Assembly: GCF_030272615.1 (NCBI RefSeq)
Contig: NC_081414.1
Span: 779,686,119-779,750,118 of the forward strand
DNA from: Cryptomeria japonica
Lineage: Eukaryota; Streptophyta; Pinopsida; Cupressales; Cupressaceae
Reading direction: 5' to 3'
Length of the DNA stretch: 64,000 bases
Made by a program: the position numbers and the translations under genes. This document shows positions 20,626 to 34,418 of this stretch, in pieces. Below the pieces are notes generated by a model, which was not told where the DNA came from, did no database searches, and saw nothing but the letters and a program-made list of their open reading frames with translations. The number at the start of each line of letters is the position of its first letter. Within the stretch, counting starts at the first letter, position 1.

Positions 20626-23600
20626 ATGGTGACTAACAGTTCAAGTTCATCTAGTTTTTTCTGGAGCTATCTTTTGAAGGGATATTTTGAGGCTTGATGG
20701 AACAAATTACACAGTATGGAAGATTCAAACGGAGACTCATTTGAGATGTCTTGGCAAGGAGATTTGGGAGATCACACAGAATGGTGTCACAGCTTATAGC
20801 CTAGGATCTGTCAATCCTCATCTGGAAAACTTGGACAAGGAGCTTGAGAATGACTATAGAGCAAGAGAAGCCCCCTCCTTCTCATTTTCTAATCAGCAAA
20901 TAATGGAATTAACCGACAAATCACAGAGAAAGGCTATATGGGATAAGTTGGAGACTCTTAATGAAGGTGACCCTATAGTAAAAATTGTTAAACTCGATGG
21001 TTACCGGGTGAGATATGAAAACCTAAAGATGGAAGAAGATGAAAGAATTACTACATTCATGAAAAAGGGTAAATGAGATTGTTATGGGAATTCAATGTTG
21101 TGGTGGAACTCTGAGCGAAGATGAAATTGTTTCTAAAGTCCTAAGAGCCCTACGACCGGCTTACAAAATGAATGCTACTACTATTAATGAGTTGAGAACA
21201 ATGACTACTACATCTATCAACAGAGATACTTTTGTTGGGAAACTATCTTCTTTTGAGCTTGAAGAATTTGGACCTTTTGGAGCTATGAAGTCCGATCCTG
21301 CTTTTCATGCATCTACATCTACAACCGGTAAGCAAGACTAGAAAGCTTTGTATGCAAGGGAATTAGAAGATATGAAGAGAGAAGATGATGAGCTTCAGCA
21401 ACTTGAAGCACTATTTTCTATAAGAGTACCTAAAGGACTGGTAGGAAGTAAGTATGAAGGAAAAACACCTTTTAAATGTTTTGCATATAATAAGATTGAT
21501 CATTTTGCATCTAGATGTCCTAAAAGGAATTCAAGATTTGAACAAAGAGCTAGAAGATCATTTAAGCCTAACCCTGGATATCATAACAAGTACAAGTATA
21601 AGAAAAATAGAGACAAATCATGTTACATATTGGATGAGGAAGGCATTACTGATTCAGATGATGAACCGATAGATGACTCTGCTAGTGGATCTGGCAATGG
21701 GAAGGAATGGGTGTTCCTGCCTATCAAGGAAGATGATCTGGCACTGGAAGAGAATGTACTTGAGGAAAAGGCACTTGTTGCTAAAATTGAAGACAAGAAT
21801 GAATGGGTAATTGATAGTGGTTGTTCACATCATATGACTAGAGAAAAAGAGAAGTTTTTTTCTTTGCAAGAATGTGATGGTGGTCTAGTTACATTTGGAG
21901 ATGACAAGGCATGTACGATCAAAGGAAAATGAACTATATCATTGGATGGTAAGAACAATACTGACAATTTTTATTATGTTGAAGGTTTAAGGCATAATAT
22001 TTTGAGTGTAGTATAGTTGGTAGATAAGGGATTTCAATTACAATTCAAGGATGGAAAATGCAAAATCATTAACAGATCTGGCTTGGAGATTGTAACCGGT
22101 ACACAAACAAAAGGTAATATATTTCATTTAAACTACGGTGAGAAGACATGTTTAATTATAGATATTGATGAGAGTTGGCTATGGCATAAAAGGTTTTTCA
22201 TGTGAGTTTTGATTGCATTGTGAAGATTAGTTCAACTAAGGCTATTAGGGATATACCTAATATTGTGAAGCCCTATAATCCAGAATGTAAAGAATGTCAA
22301 ATGGGTAAATAGGTCAGATTTTGTTTTAGGAGTATACAAGATAAATCAAATGATGTTCTTGATCTTATTCATACTTTGTGGGCCTACTAGAGTTAAATTT
22401 TTTTATGGTGATAAATATTTCATGCTAATCATTGATAATTATTCTAGAATGATGTGAGTTACTTTTTTGAGAGAAAAATCTGAAGCATTTGAAAAGTTTG
22501 AAATCTTTAAGGCTAAATTGGAAATTTGAGACAGGATTGAAGATTAAATGTTTGAGATAAGATCATGGTGGAGAATTCACATCCAATCAGTTTAATAACT
22601 CTTGTGACAAGTATGTTATAAGAAGATAATTTTCTACTCCCTGAACACCTCAGTAGAATGGATTTGTGGAATGGAAGAACAAAACTATCTTGGATGATAC
22701 TAGAACAATGATGATGAAAAATAATCTGCCTCATACCTACTAGAGAGAAGCAGTGAGTACATCGGTTCATACATTCAACAAAGTACACATCAAAGGATAA
22801 ATTGGTAAGACACCTTATGAATTATGGTTTGGCAATACACCTACAGTTAAGTAAATCATAATTTTTGGTAGTAAATGTTATATTAGGAGAGATGATATTA
22901 TTGGGAAATTTGATTCTAGATATGATGAAGGAATATTTATTGGTTATTCTAATGAAAGCAAAACATATAGATGTTATAATAAGAAATTGCAAAGAATTGT
23001 GGAGAGTGCTAATATCAAAGTAGATGAGTTGAACATAAGTCAAACCCGAGTTTATGAGAAGGAACTGATAGTGGAAATGATTATATCTGAACCAGTAGAA
23101 CCTTTACCAAAACAAAGAGTTGAACCAATTACTCCAGCAACATTAGAGAATTCTACAATAACTGAAGAACAAGGAAGAGGAATAGAAAGTCAGAAGACTC
23201 TTAGGTACATGAGATTGAATCATTTTAAATATCAAATCATTGGGGATAAGAGAAATGGAGTGATGACAAGAAGAAGATTGGAAACTAATGAGGTATGTTT
23301 AATTTCACCATTTGAACTGGTATCAATAATTGAGGCATATAAAGATGAACATTGGTTGAAAGCTATGGAAGAAGAGTTAGATCAGATTGAGAAAAATAAC
23401 ACATGGACTTTGGTTCCCTGGCCTAAAAATAAAAATGTTATTGGAACTAAATGGGTTCTTAGAAATAAATTGAATGAAGATGGTAAAGTTATAAGGAATA
23501 AGGCTAGATTAGTTTGTAAAAGATATTCTCAGAAGGAAGGAATTGATTATGGAGAGACTTTTGCACCTATAGATAGGATTGAAGTTGTAAGATTATTTCT

Positions 23601-24849
23601 TTCCTATGCTGCTTATATAAAAACTATAAGGTTTATCAGATAGATGCTAAATGTGTATTTTTGAATGGGGACCTTGATGAGGAAGTTTATATTGAGCAAC
23701 GTGATGTCTTCTTACTATCAAATGATACATATATGGTTTGCAGACCTTAAGGAAAGCTTTATATGGATTGAAACAAGCACCTAGAGCTTGGTATGCAACG
23801 TTGGATAAATATATTTTGAAGCTTGGTTTTACTAAGGGTAGTGCTTATAGTAATTCATATTAGAAAATCACTGATGATGATATACTGATTGTTGAAGTAT
23901 TTGTTGATGACATTATCTTTGGAGGTGAAGATAAGTTATACATAGAATTTTCTAAGAATATGGAGAAAGAATTTGAGATGTCTATGATTGGTGAGATGGA
24001 ATTTTACTTAGGTTTGAAGATTACTCAGACTAACAAAGGCATTTTTATCTATCAAACTAAATATGCTACAGAATTGTTGAAGATATTTGGTATGGAAAAT
24101 TTTAAACCGGTAAGTAATCCTATGGTTACAAGTGAGAAATTGACAAGAAAAGATGTTTCTGCACTGATAAATCCTACAAGATACAAATCTATGATTGGAG
24201 GTCTTCTTTATTTGACTCAAAAAAGGTTGATATTATGAAAGTTGTTTGTATTATTTCAAGATTTCAGAGTGATCCTAGAAAAAATCATGAGATGGTGGTG
24301 AAAAGGATTTTTAGATACTTGGAAGGTACATCAGAATATGGCTTGTGGTACCCTAAGGATGATAACTTTACTTTGTGCATATAGAGATGCTGATTGGGCT
24401 GGAGATGTTGATGACCAAAAAAGTACTTCCGGTGGAGCTTTCTTTCTTGGAAAGAAGTTGGTTTGATGGATCAGCAAGAAATAGTCATGTACTTCTGTAT
24501 CTACTGCTAAAGCCGAGTATCTTGCTGCTACTACTAATTGTACACAAGTTTTATGGATGAAGCAAATGTTGAAGGATATAAATGTGGATTGTGATGCATC
24601 GGTAGTTATTCACTGTGATAACTCTACTGCTATTGATATATCAAAGAATCCGATATTTCATTCTAAAACAAAGCACATATCTATCAAGTACAACTTTTTG
24701 AAGGAGAAGGTAGAAGCAAATAAAGTTAGATTGTTTATGTGAACACTAGAGAGAAGATTGCAGATATTTTCACTAAACCTTTTTCTAAGGAATTAGTTGA
24801 CTACTAGAGAGATAGATTGGGAGTTTCTACCCCTCTAGTAGAGACTTGA
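20626..24849 (+). pseudogene. gag-pol: Copia A gag-pol polyprotein, broken
   Basis: An ATG at 20626 in the conserved leader context opens gag, and a frameshift before 20687 moves it to the LDGTNYTVWK frame. Gag core (UBN2-type): 20687-21340. The zinc knuckle near 21478 reads CFAYNKIDHFASRC, with its second Cys lost. Protease active site DSGCSHHM: 21813-21836. Gag-pre-integrase module: about 22017-22200, DESWLWHKR near 22170. Integrase: about 22200-22970, heavily shifted. RT: about 23330-24240, FVDD at 23900-23911. RNase H: about 24290-24760 (AEYLAATTNCTQVLW, then HCDNSTAID near 24611). The last frame ends ..VET-stop at 24849. At least five frame changes and many stops are visible. Confidence 0.92.
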
Positions 24850-25194
24850 TTGATGTGGTTTGGCATCAGTCCAACATGCACTATCAGAAATACTATTCAT
24901 TCCGGCATTGATGTGGGATGCTATTGCTTAGGGGGAGTAGTTAGCTTTGTGATCTAGTGGTTTATGTTTTTTCTTTGATATTTTTGTCAAATTTATGGCA
25001 TTGATGTCAAATGGGGAGTGGTATTTATGTGAAAATTAAAAAGGTAAAGAAAGTGACAAGAAAGGGAGATTGATACCCAAAGCTATATGTGATCTTTTGT
25101 TGGTTATCTTCCATAGGGGGAGACTTGTTTGGCATTTCTTGGTACTTAGATGTTTTTCACATCTAGTGTTGCCATCAATGTGAAAGGGGGATAT
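24850..25194 (+). repeat. 3' untranslated region with polypurine-tract array (Copia A)
   Basis: Several purine runs of the GGGGGAG type occur at about 24930, 25011, 25061, 25114 and 25183. The last (AAAGGGGGATAT) abuts the 3' LTR and is the functional polypurine tract. The others follow GGCATTGATGTCAA-like repeats. Confidence 0.75.
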
Positions 25195-26420
25195 TGTTAG
25201 TTATTTGGTGAAATTGATTATGTGTTGCATTGATGTTTTGTCATTGATGCCAACACTAGCTATTTGGATGCTTTACTGACACCCTTCTGGTCCCGATAGG
25301 ATGAGCAGTTTCTAGTCAACTTAGAGCTCGCATGATCTTGTAGGCTCTAGTATAATCTGGTGGTAGAATTAGCTTGTTCATGATACTTACACTCATATTT
25401 TATCAATTGGTTTTGGTCTGGAGATTGGATACTATCCTTCTTGCTTAGAATATTGGTTTTTGGTTTTGACGAGGGTTTCACCGACAGAGCTTTTGATGGA
25501 TATCTTTGGTGAATTGCATAAGTGGTGCTGGTGCAGCTTCTGATGGAGTTTCAGGATGCTGTTGATGATCATGTTCAAGACCTGGTAGTTGAAGATCATT
25601 GTTGAAGCATGTGGACCTATACTTGGTTCCAGCTGATCTAGGTTATGGACCAACTTTAATGTAACATGTGGATAGGACCTATTGATGTATTTCTGGGATG
25701 TCTTATGTGTTGATATTACTTGTTTAGTCTAAGGACGATATGGTTTGGAATTAAACAATTGGCTTATTGTCTGGTGGCCGACCTGATTGTTTATGGTCGA
25801 TGGTTTGTATATATAGATATAAGATCTTATTGTAGATCATCATGGTTACATGTACGAGGTCTTGGTCAAGGAATGTAATGTACGAATAATGTAATATCAT
25901 TCAGGCAAAGGATTTGATCGATCATTTGAGATTGAATTGGGTTTATGTAAGAGGATTTAGTCCTCCGGTATTGAGCTTAACCAAAACTGTACTCAAGCAT
26001 AGGAGATGCTAGCTTTTGTAGTTCAACACTTCTCCAGATTGTAGTCTGAATTTATATGTAGCTAGTGAGGCTCCTTCTATGATGAGGAGTGTCCTCTAGG
26101 CTGTTGGCCTTCCTACAAGTGAACTCCCCTCAATTTTAATTCACATACTTACTATAGAAGTATTATTTGACTATGGGTAGGCTTGCAACCATGGTTTTTC
26201 CCTTTACCGGGTTTTCCATGTACAAATCTTGGTGTTGTGTGAATGGCTTTTATTTTGTGATTAATGTTTATGTGTAATTGGTTTATATTCTATTCTGGTA
26301 TTAATATTTTGGTTTCCGGTATTAAAGTTTAAATTTGTAATGGGTCCTGTAATCTGTGACAATTGATTCATCACCCCCCCCACCTCTTAGTCATCTTTCA
26401 ATTATCTAAACTATCTAACG
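25195..26420 (+). repeat. 3' LTR of Copia A
   Basis: Direct repeat of 19348-20567, starting TGTTAGTTATTTGG and ending TCTAACG. Confidence 0.9.
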
Positions 26421-26770
26421 TAGGTCCCTTAAGATTTAGGAGTGGAGTTGAGCTCTTTGAACTTAGAGATTTCTAAAATATCAATGCATAGAGAAGGGCC
26501 TTGAAGGAGTAAAATCTAGGCCAGTAGTAGGGATTAAGATTAGATAAAATTGTAAAGTCAAAGGATAAGCCCTTGGTGTAGGGGAAGGACATGTTTTGTT
26601 TTGGCCATAGCTACAAACTAGAAACTAGATGAGAAAATAAAGTACATGAGAAATTTATTTGAACCCATACCTTAAATGGTTAATCATGGGGAAGAGTTTT
26701 GAATAGAAGCATTTGAACCTCCCATCCAAGGTGATGAACTTCATGAGGAGCAATGCCAACTCTTTCTATA
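26421..26770 (-). pseudogene. Unrecognised decayed protein frame, upstream half
   Basis: On the minus strand a readable stretch (LMKFITLDGRFKCFYSKLF, about 26745-26680) leads through stops and at least one frameshift to KELNSTPKS near the insertion point. It appears to be the upstream part of the frame that continues at 19347-18560 on the other side of Copia A. The family is not recognised. Confidence 0.3.
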
Positions 26771-27290
26771 CTATAGGTAAGTCATTCCAGATGATAAAAA
26801 TATATTGATAACACTTGTAACTGCATCTTAAATTAGGAATGAATTATAAATATCTCATACCTCTAAAAATGGTGATGCATTAATGTGTTTAATGCTATAT
26901 TACATTTTATTTTAAATAAAAAAGACAAAGAATGGTTTCCCTTCCTTACAATATTATTTTAGAAATAAATCTCTAACTATTTGATGTTATAATGCACTTA
27001 TTTTTTTCAATTGTAGGATGAAAAATATGTTAAAATATAATTTTCCTAGACTAACTTGATACCTTCCAACAAATTTTTATATATTCATATTTATTTTTCT
27101 TTATATTTTAGTGATCTCTTTTCTGTATTTTTTTTATGGACTATATAAATCATGTAAATTATTTTGTCTTTGACTTTTTAGTAGATTGCAATATTTCATT
27201 AGAAGATCTATTGTATATTTAATAAAACTTTGATGCTATACTTTTTATTAGGTAAAATGAAGTGGCCTCAAAACCCTTTACAAGAAAATT
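26771..27290. other. AT-rich unassigned sequence
   Basis: No supported feature. Confidence 0.5.
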
Positions 27291-27960
27291 TTATTGAACG
27301 AACGGAAATATTGAGAGGGGGGCTAAATCAGTATTCCCCAAATCTCAATTAACTTTAGCATAACATCTGAAGCACGAGTTTCAGAGTACCAAAACTTAAA
27401 TACAAAAAACTTGAGCAATGACAACCAACTTATAAAAAATATATTATCATATCTACAAAAGGACAAGAATGCGGAGCACTACAATCCTATCAACTATCAA
27501 CTAAATATCAACATACTACAATATTGTTAAAACATATACATCTAGAGCATGAAACCAATTTCCACAACCAACATAAAAACTCAAACACTATGAGAAAGAT
27601 ATCCACAAACTGAAGCTACATAATTCGGGAGAAACAATCTATTGGAAGGGTATATTTATAACCACTGTTGACTGCCTTTCATTCATACATATCTATCTTC
27701 CACTTTTATGCACTTCCAATATTATGTAGGCTCATCATATACTGCAAACATTATATATTTATAATATCTAGACTAATTTGGATCACCAAGATTGTCATCA
27801 ATGACAACCAATCAAGAATTTCTAACATATTTGGAACCTTGAAATTAAACATTGCCAATAGATAAGAGAAGACAAATAGAAACCCAACAAGAACAAATTA
27901 GAAAGATAAAAAAATCAAATAACTGTATACAAATGCATAAGGATTAAGACACCAACAATT
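27291..27960 (-). repeat. Possible solo-LTR remnant (minus)
   Basis: Near the left end, GAGAGGGGGGCTAAATCAGT resembles the start of the Copia LTRs here (compare GGGGGGTGAATCAGTGTC at 52218). The right end ACACCAACA at about 27949-27957 would be the TGTTGGTGT start on the minus strand. No second LTR and no target duplication was found, so this is tentative. Confidence 0.3.
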
Positions 27961-28109
27961 TCTAACTCATAAGAATAATCACCACATTGGTTTTGAGAGG
28001 ACTCCCATAATCTTAAGAAAAGTTGCAAAAGGTAAAATATTGATTCTCTACAGCATACAAATAGTAGACCATATGCAATTGAACCAAAGAAATCCTATTG
28101 AATCAACAA

Positions 28110-28410
28110 ACACCCACTACATCTACCTCAATAAGACAGGAAGGGTGTAATCCAAAGGAACATTAGTTGTAACTCCCTTACAACATCTCGCGTGATCTTT
28201 TGCAAACCAATTCTCCACCTCTATAGGATAGATTTGTAGCATATGGAAAGGGAACACCCTCTCCATCCACCTCAATAGGATAATAAAAGTAACATCCAAA
28301 GCAAGGGTAGTCCCATATCCATTCCAACATCTCCTACCATCTCTAGCAAACCAAGTCTCCACTCTAATAAAAATAACTTGCACCTCTATAGGATAGATCT
28401 CCAATAGATG
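28110..28410. repeat. Imperfect tandem duplication of about 150-160 bp
   Basis: CACCTCTATAGGATAGAT occurs near 28218 and 28381. The stretches CTACCTCAATAAGACAGG and CCACCTCAATAGGATAAT occur near 28117 and 28266, each followed by a matching ATCCAAAG. The 106-codon minus-strand frame across it (28123-28443) repeats itself internally (YPIEV...WFAR/KD) for this reason and resembles no known protein. Confidence 0.6.
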
Positions 28411-30842
28411 ATTGGGATAAATTAAAAGAAGAAAATAACCCATAACCTAGAACTCAACCTTAATAGGAGCATCAAAAGTGTGGGAGAAAGATAGGGTAGG
28501 AAAATCCCCTCAAGTCTAGAGCCACAACATAAGAGAAAAATCCACTATCAACAAAAACCCCTAACCAAAAAAAAATGGGCCTTGAAAACTACTAGACACC
28601 ACCAAACTCACCAAAATAAGGAGCTTGTGGGAAAGAGATGAAAATGGAAACTAGCAAAAAAATCCCTTAGGGATGACCAAAGATAGAAATATGAAAAGAA
28701 TACTCAACATGGAAAAAACACATAAAAAGACACCTCCACCCATAAAAAATTGAGTAGTGATACTAGCCAAGGACCAAACCCTAATACATCCATGCAATGA
28801 AGGGGCACCAAAAAATAGAAACACTTGCAGGGGTAGTAGAAAAACCCTTAACCACTTTGAAATATCTCATCTCACCATCCTTTGATAGCACAACAACCAA
28901 GCACCAAGGAGCCTGAACAACTAAAATAGCACCAGAAATCCCAAACTGAAATCTACCGCCCCCCCCCAAAAAAAAATAAGCCCTCTTCCACAACAACCTC
29001 CATAATGCATAGGAAAAAATAAGGGCCAAAACATTGATAAATCCTGAGAACCACACACAAAAAATCCAATGCATAGCCTAGGGAAGATCCTCACTAGTAG
29101 AAACAACCAAAGAAGTGGCAGACAAAGAGCCGCCAAAGCAATGGCATAGGGAGGAAAAGTGCCAAGAAAGAACCTGACTGCAAAAATCTAATAAAATAAC
29201 GTTATTGACCCCAACAAATGAATAAGATACAACACCCTTGGCACCATCACTAATGAAAAGGGCAACAAATTGTCCAAATAGAGCCTCCAGCTAAAAATTA
29301 ACCAATGCATAAGAGAGGAAAAGGAAACATTACTAGCTAGCCCTACAAAATGGAACAAACAAAGTCATCCAACAAGGAGTCCTTCTATAGATAGGAGAGT
29401 AGCTAGAATGAGTCCAAAGGGTATCCTTCACATAAGAAAACCCCCTCCAAAGAAAGCAATAGTAGAACCCCAGTAACAACACCATTAGGGTCACTCTTGA
29501 CTTGAGAATCACTAGTACTAGGAACACCGTCACCAGGGGACACCCAAATGCAACCCCCGAGTCCTCTTCCACCAATCCACTCCAAGTGAAGCCATTGGAA
29601 AGACACCAAAATGACATCCTTACCAGCATCTTGTTCGCCCACCAAAGCTCCAACAACAACTCTGTCTTCCTATAATTTATCTCTCCCACTTGCTCCATCC
29701 TTATCCTCTTCATCATTTGAATCTTCCCTTGCAACTTTAGTTCCCCTAGTTCTCATTCTCCCACCCACACCACTCATTTCAAAAATTTATATCTATAGTT
29801 GTAAGGGTTATCTACATCACTATTATTTTTCTATTACCTTGATGCTATATTATCTTTAAGAACATCATATTTAACCCAATATGTTTCTATTTCAAGCTTA
29901 TTCAAAAAGGGAATTCTTTAACCATAATACATGTTATTTTTAACTTAATTTAAAAAATCATTATGATTTTTATACTTTAAACTATTTATGTATATTATCA
30001 ATACTACAAATACTAGCATATCTATATTTTAAAAATCTATAGAAATAGATATCAAATTTTAAAAATAGTAATCATTTCTAAAATGGTAGAAAGAAAATGA
30101 AAAAATATATTTACATTACAAAAATAAATAAATTGGATTTTCATTATCATCATTCTACCAAATTACATTCAATAAATTTATTTTATAAAGCAATTATTTT
30201 CTTGTACAAAACTAGCCCACATGAATGAAATTCCAAACTAACCTAACTATAAACTAATTAAATTATAGATTGTAAACCTTATTTCCTAACAACCACACCT
30301 TAAGGTTTACATTATGAACAAAAAGAAGAAAACATTGTATTAGCATTAGCCTAAACTCCCTCATCCAGACAAATGTCTGGAATCTCCAATTTGTCATCAT
30401 CCTGGTCTTGACAAATGTTCTATATTTCTAGCTCTTCATGAGCATCATCCTAAACTTCATAGTCTAGGTTAAATGCCTAATGATCCAACAATACTTGTGA
30501 ATAGAGACACACTCCATTATCCATAAGCATACCACTCCTCCTATTAATGGAGAAAAACTATATCATCCATACTAACAAATCTCAAAATTATGAACCAAAA
30601 AAAACTCAATGATCCATAGGTACCACTCACCATGCCTACAAATCAGGACAAACTCAATTATCTATAAACCAAAAGAAATACAATCCCCCTCTTTCCCCAT
30701 GAAGCAATTCAATCAATAAATTCATCGTTTCTTCTCATGCAATGAATCATCCTTGAGAAAGAAGCTAGCTCAAGATGATAGATATCCTCGTACCTTCATT
30801 TCCTCCAACCATCAATAAGACCTATTTTAAGTATTAGAGAAG
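28411..30842. other. Unassigned sequence with long unrecognised minus-strand frames
   Basis: Minus-strand frames at 28781-29074 and 29333-29734 (up to 133 codons) have a Trp/Phe/Leu-rich composition and match no family I recognise. The plus strand here is A/C-rich, which keeps the opposite strand open without selection. 29880-30340 is very AT-rich. Confidence 0.4.
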
Positions 30843-31660
30843 TTATACATCTTCATAGTCATCGTGAGGAGATTCTTGATTACATATTGTAAAATTACAT
30901 CTTTCCCCCCTAGTTTCACTAGCAATTAAAGTATTATCTATTTTTAAGTTGCACCCAATAAGATCTATAGTACATTGAATGCAATTCATTAGAATGTTCT
31001 CTCTTTGATTATAACAAAATCTTTTGAAATTATTCTTCCCTATTGAAGCATTAGTCTGCGTTTTGACAAACAAAGCAGTTTCATCGGTAATTGAGTGAGT
31101 TTTATTTTTCCTTTTCTCTTCACCAATTAAGTAAGATATCACATTTTCTAAGCTTGGACTCGGATTCAATTTGTTTAAAGTAGACACAATATTGTCAAAA
31201 CTTCAAGGCGTAATATTTAATAAAATGGCTTTGGCATCATCATCATTAACTTTACACATTTTATTCCAGCAAGCTGATTAGGAAGAGCATGAAATGTTAT
31301 ATGTTGAACAATACTATCACCCTATCTCATTTTCAAACCAGAAATTTTTTGCTTCATTCCCATTTTAGCACTTGCAACTTATGAACCAAATAAAGAATTA
31401 AGGCCTTGCCATATTTGGTTTGAGTTTTTTGTCAGATCATCATGATGTAAATATGCATCAGATAGCCCAAGACCAAAAACTATTGTAGATCTATGACCTT
31501 TTGCTGCCCATTTTAAAACTTCATCTACATCTCGTGGTTCCATTAACAATATCACAAATATCTTTTTCTACCAAAACCAATTGCACTTAAATTTGCCATG
31601 TACGAAATTCATGACCTTCAAACTTTAGAATAACATATGATTTCTACATATTAAATAAAA
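30843..31660 (-). pseudogene. gag: Copia gag fragment
   Basis: Minus-strand frames joined across stops and shifts give a Copia gag (UBN2-type) series. EGHEFRTWQI lies near 31615, KWAAKGHRSTIVFGLGLSDA near 31500, LNSLFGS then ASAKMGMKQKISGLKMR near 31380-31330, and STLNKLNPSPSLENVISYLI at 31184-31125. A decayed zinc-knuckle start (RFCYNQRENIL) lies near 31010. No LTRs or pol are attached. It is a different gag type from the Copia elements on either side. It is a remnant of an older insertion. Confidence 0.75.
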
Positions 31661-32068
31661 TCAATCCAATCACTTATCACTTCATTTTATTTACGAGAAT
31701 CTAATATTAAATTTCCTTACAACAGAAAGGCTACTAGAACATACCTAAATTTTGATGAAATAAATAAATGAAATCAAATTACAATTTTAAAATGCCTTCA
31801 CCAAATCTTATGCTGTTCTGTTCATGCCTCCACATTTCAGCATATGGACAAACTTCTATCCTCTCATACTTTGTTTTTTTCATGGCTAAGACTAAAATTT
31901 CAATGCATCTTCTTTGTTCTATTCTAGACACCTCCAGCACTTCCGATCTCACCTTCTATCTATTGTAGCAGTCTAATGGTGCGGTCAGAAACAAAGCAAC
32001 GTAGAAAAGAAGAAACAAGAGACCAATCACATACGGTTCTTAGCACAATCTTCAGATTGTTAAAAAAA
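31661..32068. other. Unassigned sequence
   Basis: No supported feature. Confidence 0.4.
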
Positions 32069-33131
32069 ATAATTACAAAGTTGAATTCTGAGAGAAAATG
32101 GCATTAGAGCGCACTTTCATCCTTCTACAGCTCCTACAATGGATAAGTATTCTTGTACCGATTTGTTGAAGACTGCATGTAAGTCAAGTCTTTAATGTAA
32201 GTCAAGTCTTTAATGTCGGCTGAGATAAGTCTTAAATGTCGGCATGCCAGACAAAAGAGTTGGATATAATTCAATCTGAGTGTAGGCGGCTCATGATCAA
32301 AGTGAATAGTAACACAAGAATTCACTTTGTTTCATTCAAATATTAGATTAGATTAAGATTATCTCGCTGAACTCTAACATGTATTATGTTTTCTATTTTG
32401 TTTCATTCAAATATTTAATTAAATTTTAAAATATACCTTTACTAATTAAAAGATGAAAAAAAATTACATCCATCCAAATGTATGAGAGAATATAAAAACA
32501 TTGATGGCAAATTTCTTTTACAAATATGGAATTTATATTTTAGGTTTCAATATATGATGATAAGAGTGGTGCAAAAGGAATACATATTTCGGTTTTCTAA
32601 ATTGAACTATTTTTAAAAACATTTTAAAATGTAGGAATAATTATTATCCAATTTTATTTTATTTTAAGTTATTTATAATAAATGTTTAGATTTTGTTTAA
32701 TTAATTTATTTATAATAAGAAGAAAGACATATGCTTTGAATTTTTCATTTAAATGGTATTAGCAAATATAATATTTCAATATATGTTTTCAATTCATATA
32801 AATCAATCTAAACTTAAGAGCAATCTTTCATTAATATACACCAATTCTCAATTATCTATGTTATAGCTTTAATGAAAGAGGAATTCTACAAATTCTACAA
32901 GGAAGTTTTGTCAAAGAAATCCATTTGCTCTATTAATCAATGGGCAAAATTATTCCTATAACAAATGAAAACATCTTAAGGTGGAGCCTAATTATTCTAC
33001 TTAATATCTCCTACAAGTTTATGACAAAATCCATCGATGATGGAACTAAACACATGGTGCAATAAAATTTTAAACATAAATAACTTAATGTTCAAGAAGG
33101 AAGGTTTACTCGAGATAACCTATTTCTTTGA
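32069..33131 (+). repeat. Dispersed 1.1 kb duplication, copy B
   Basis: Partner of 4181-5282. This copy has an extra tandem unit of AAGTCAAGTCTTTAATGT at about 32173-32210. Confidence 0.75.
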
Positions 33132-33305
33132 ATGAGCACACACATAATTAATCCTTATCACATTCAACAAACATAAGTGTAATTCTAATCACATTCAATC
33201 AACAAAAGTGTGAGCCTAGGATAGCATGTCTCTTACTTGTAGATATAAAGTCAAGCCCACTCACACCTCTAATATTGTATAGGATAAGGAATTGATCCTA
33301 GATTA

Positions 33306-33310
33306 ATGAA
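33306..33310. other. Target-site duplication ATGAA (left)
   Basis: Identical to 39974-39978 at the other end of Copia B. Confidence 0.9.
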
Positions 33311-34361
33311 TGTTGGTATTTTGGATGTGTTGCATTGTTTTTGTCATTGATATCAACACTTGTCAACACTTATTAGCACTTGGAGATCTTTGGTTATGTT
33401 CACTGGCATGATTCAGTGACTTATGCACAGTCACCGGTATCTGGTTCACCGATAGGTTATATTGTTCACCAAAACTTGGAATGACTTGGAGACTACTTGG
33501 TTATGTCAAAGACATTGTTTGGACACTTGGTTTTGGCGATTTGATTATTGATCTAATCAGGTTTGCATATTTGTTGTTACTGGCAAATAGTTCTAGGTTA
33601 TGGACCGGCATGCACTATCAGCATGACACGTTATGGAGATGATTTGTTATTATTGTAAATGCATTGAGCCGACATCATGCATCGCATATTGATTCATTTG
33701 TAATTGATTTAATTGTAATATTCTTTGTAAGCCGACCTACACATTTGGTCTTAGGATTTGGTATATATGTAAGATCTCATTTATGAGATTGAATTAAAAT
33801 GGTAAGAAATAGGATTGTAATAAGGTATATGCGAATATAAGTAGAGCTATACACGTAGACATCATTTAAAGATTCAAGGAAGGTTTTGAGAAGACAAGCA
33901 GAGCTTAACCGATACTGAATCCAACATATGAAGATGCTATTTTGAGTAGTACATTATCATTGGATTTAACCATCCAATTGTAATCAGTGTGACTCCCATT
34001 TTTTGATTGAGCAGTGAGCTCTAGGTAGTTGGTGTTTCTGCATGTGCAGACTCCATATTGTACAGACATACTATCTGTAGTAGTAACATCTGATTGTGGG
34101 TAAGGTTTCCCAGCCTAGTTTTTCCCCTTACATGGTTTCCACGTACAAATAATTGTGTTATGTGTTGTGTATGTTATTTGTCTTTCTGTTTCATGCATTA
34201 AACTTTACCGGTATTGCAATTAACTATTAAACTGTCTACTGGCATTAAAGTTTGGTTTACCGGTATTATGCACTAAGTTTGGTTAGGTTATATTTGGGAT
34301 GAAATTAATAGACAATTGATTCATCCCCCCCCCCCCTCTCAGTTGCCTCCGAGACCTAACA
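33311..34361 (+). repeat. 5' LTR of Copia B
   Basis: TGTTGGTATTTTGG...GACCTAACA. TATATATGTAAG near 33763 is a likely TATA region. A run of 13-14 C lies near the 3' end, at about 34325-34336. Confidence 0.93.
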
Positions 34362-34363
34362 AT

Positions 34364-34375
34364 TGGTATCAGAGC
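34364..34375 (+). other. Primer-binding site of Copia B
   Basis: TGGTATCAGAGC (initiator tRNA-Met type), two bases after the LTR. Confidence 0.92.
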
Positions 34376-34418
34376 CTAGTCCTCTTTTTGCAAAAGTTTA
34401 ACAGCTTGAGGAGATCCA

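Larger units (their letters stand above)
19348..26420 (+). mobile_element. Ty1/Copia retrotransposon A, complete structure, inactive
   Basis: LTRs at 19348-20567 and 25195-26420 (about 1.22 kb each) flank a primer-binding site, gag, protease, integrase, RT and RNase H, in Copia order, followed by a polypurine tract. The flanks GAGGT (19343-19347) and TAGGT (26421-26425) fit a 5 bp target duplication with one mismatch. It inserted into the minus-strand frame described on either side. Frameshifts and stops are numerous, more than in the related element at 33311-39973, so this copy looks older. Confidence 0.93.

Noticed and set aside
27291-27960. Solo LTR with target duplication
   Set aside because: LTR-like ends are visible, but the flanking 5-mers do not match, so it is kept only as a tentative remnant.
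29333-29734. 133-codon minus-strand frame as a host gene
   Set aside because: No recognisable domain, skewed A/C composition on the other strand keeps it open, and overlapping frames of similar length exist nearby.
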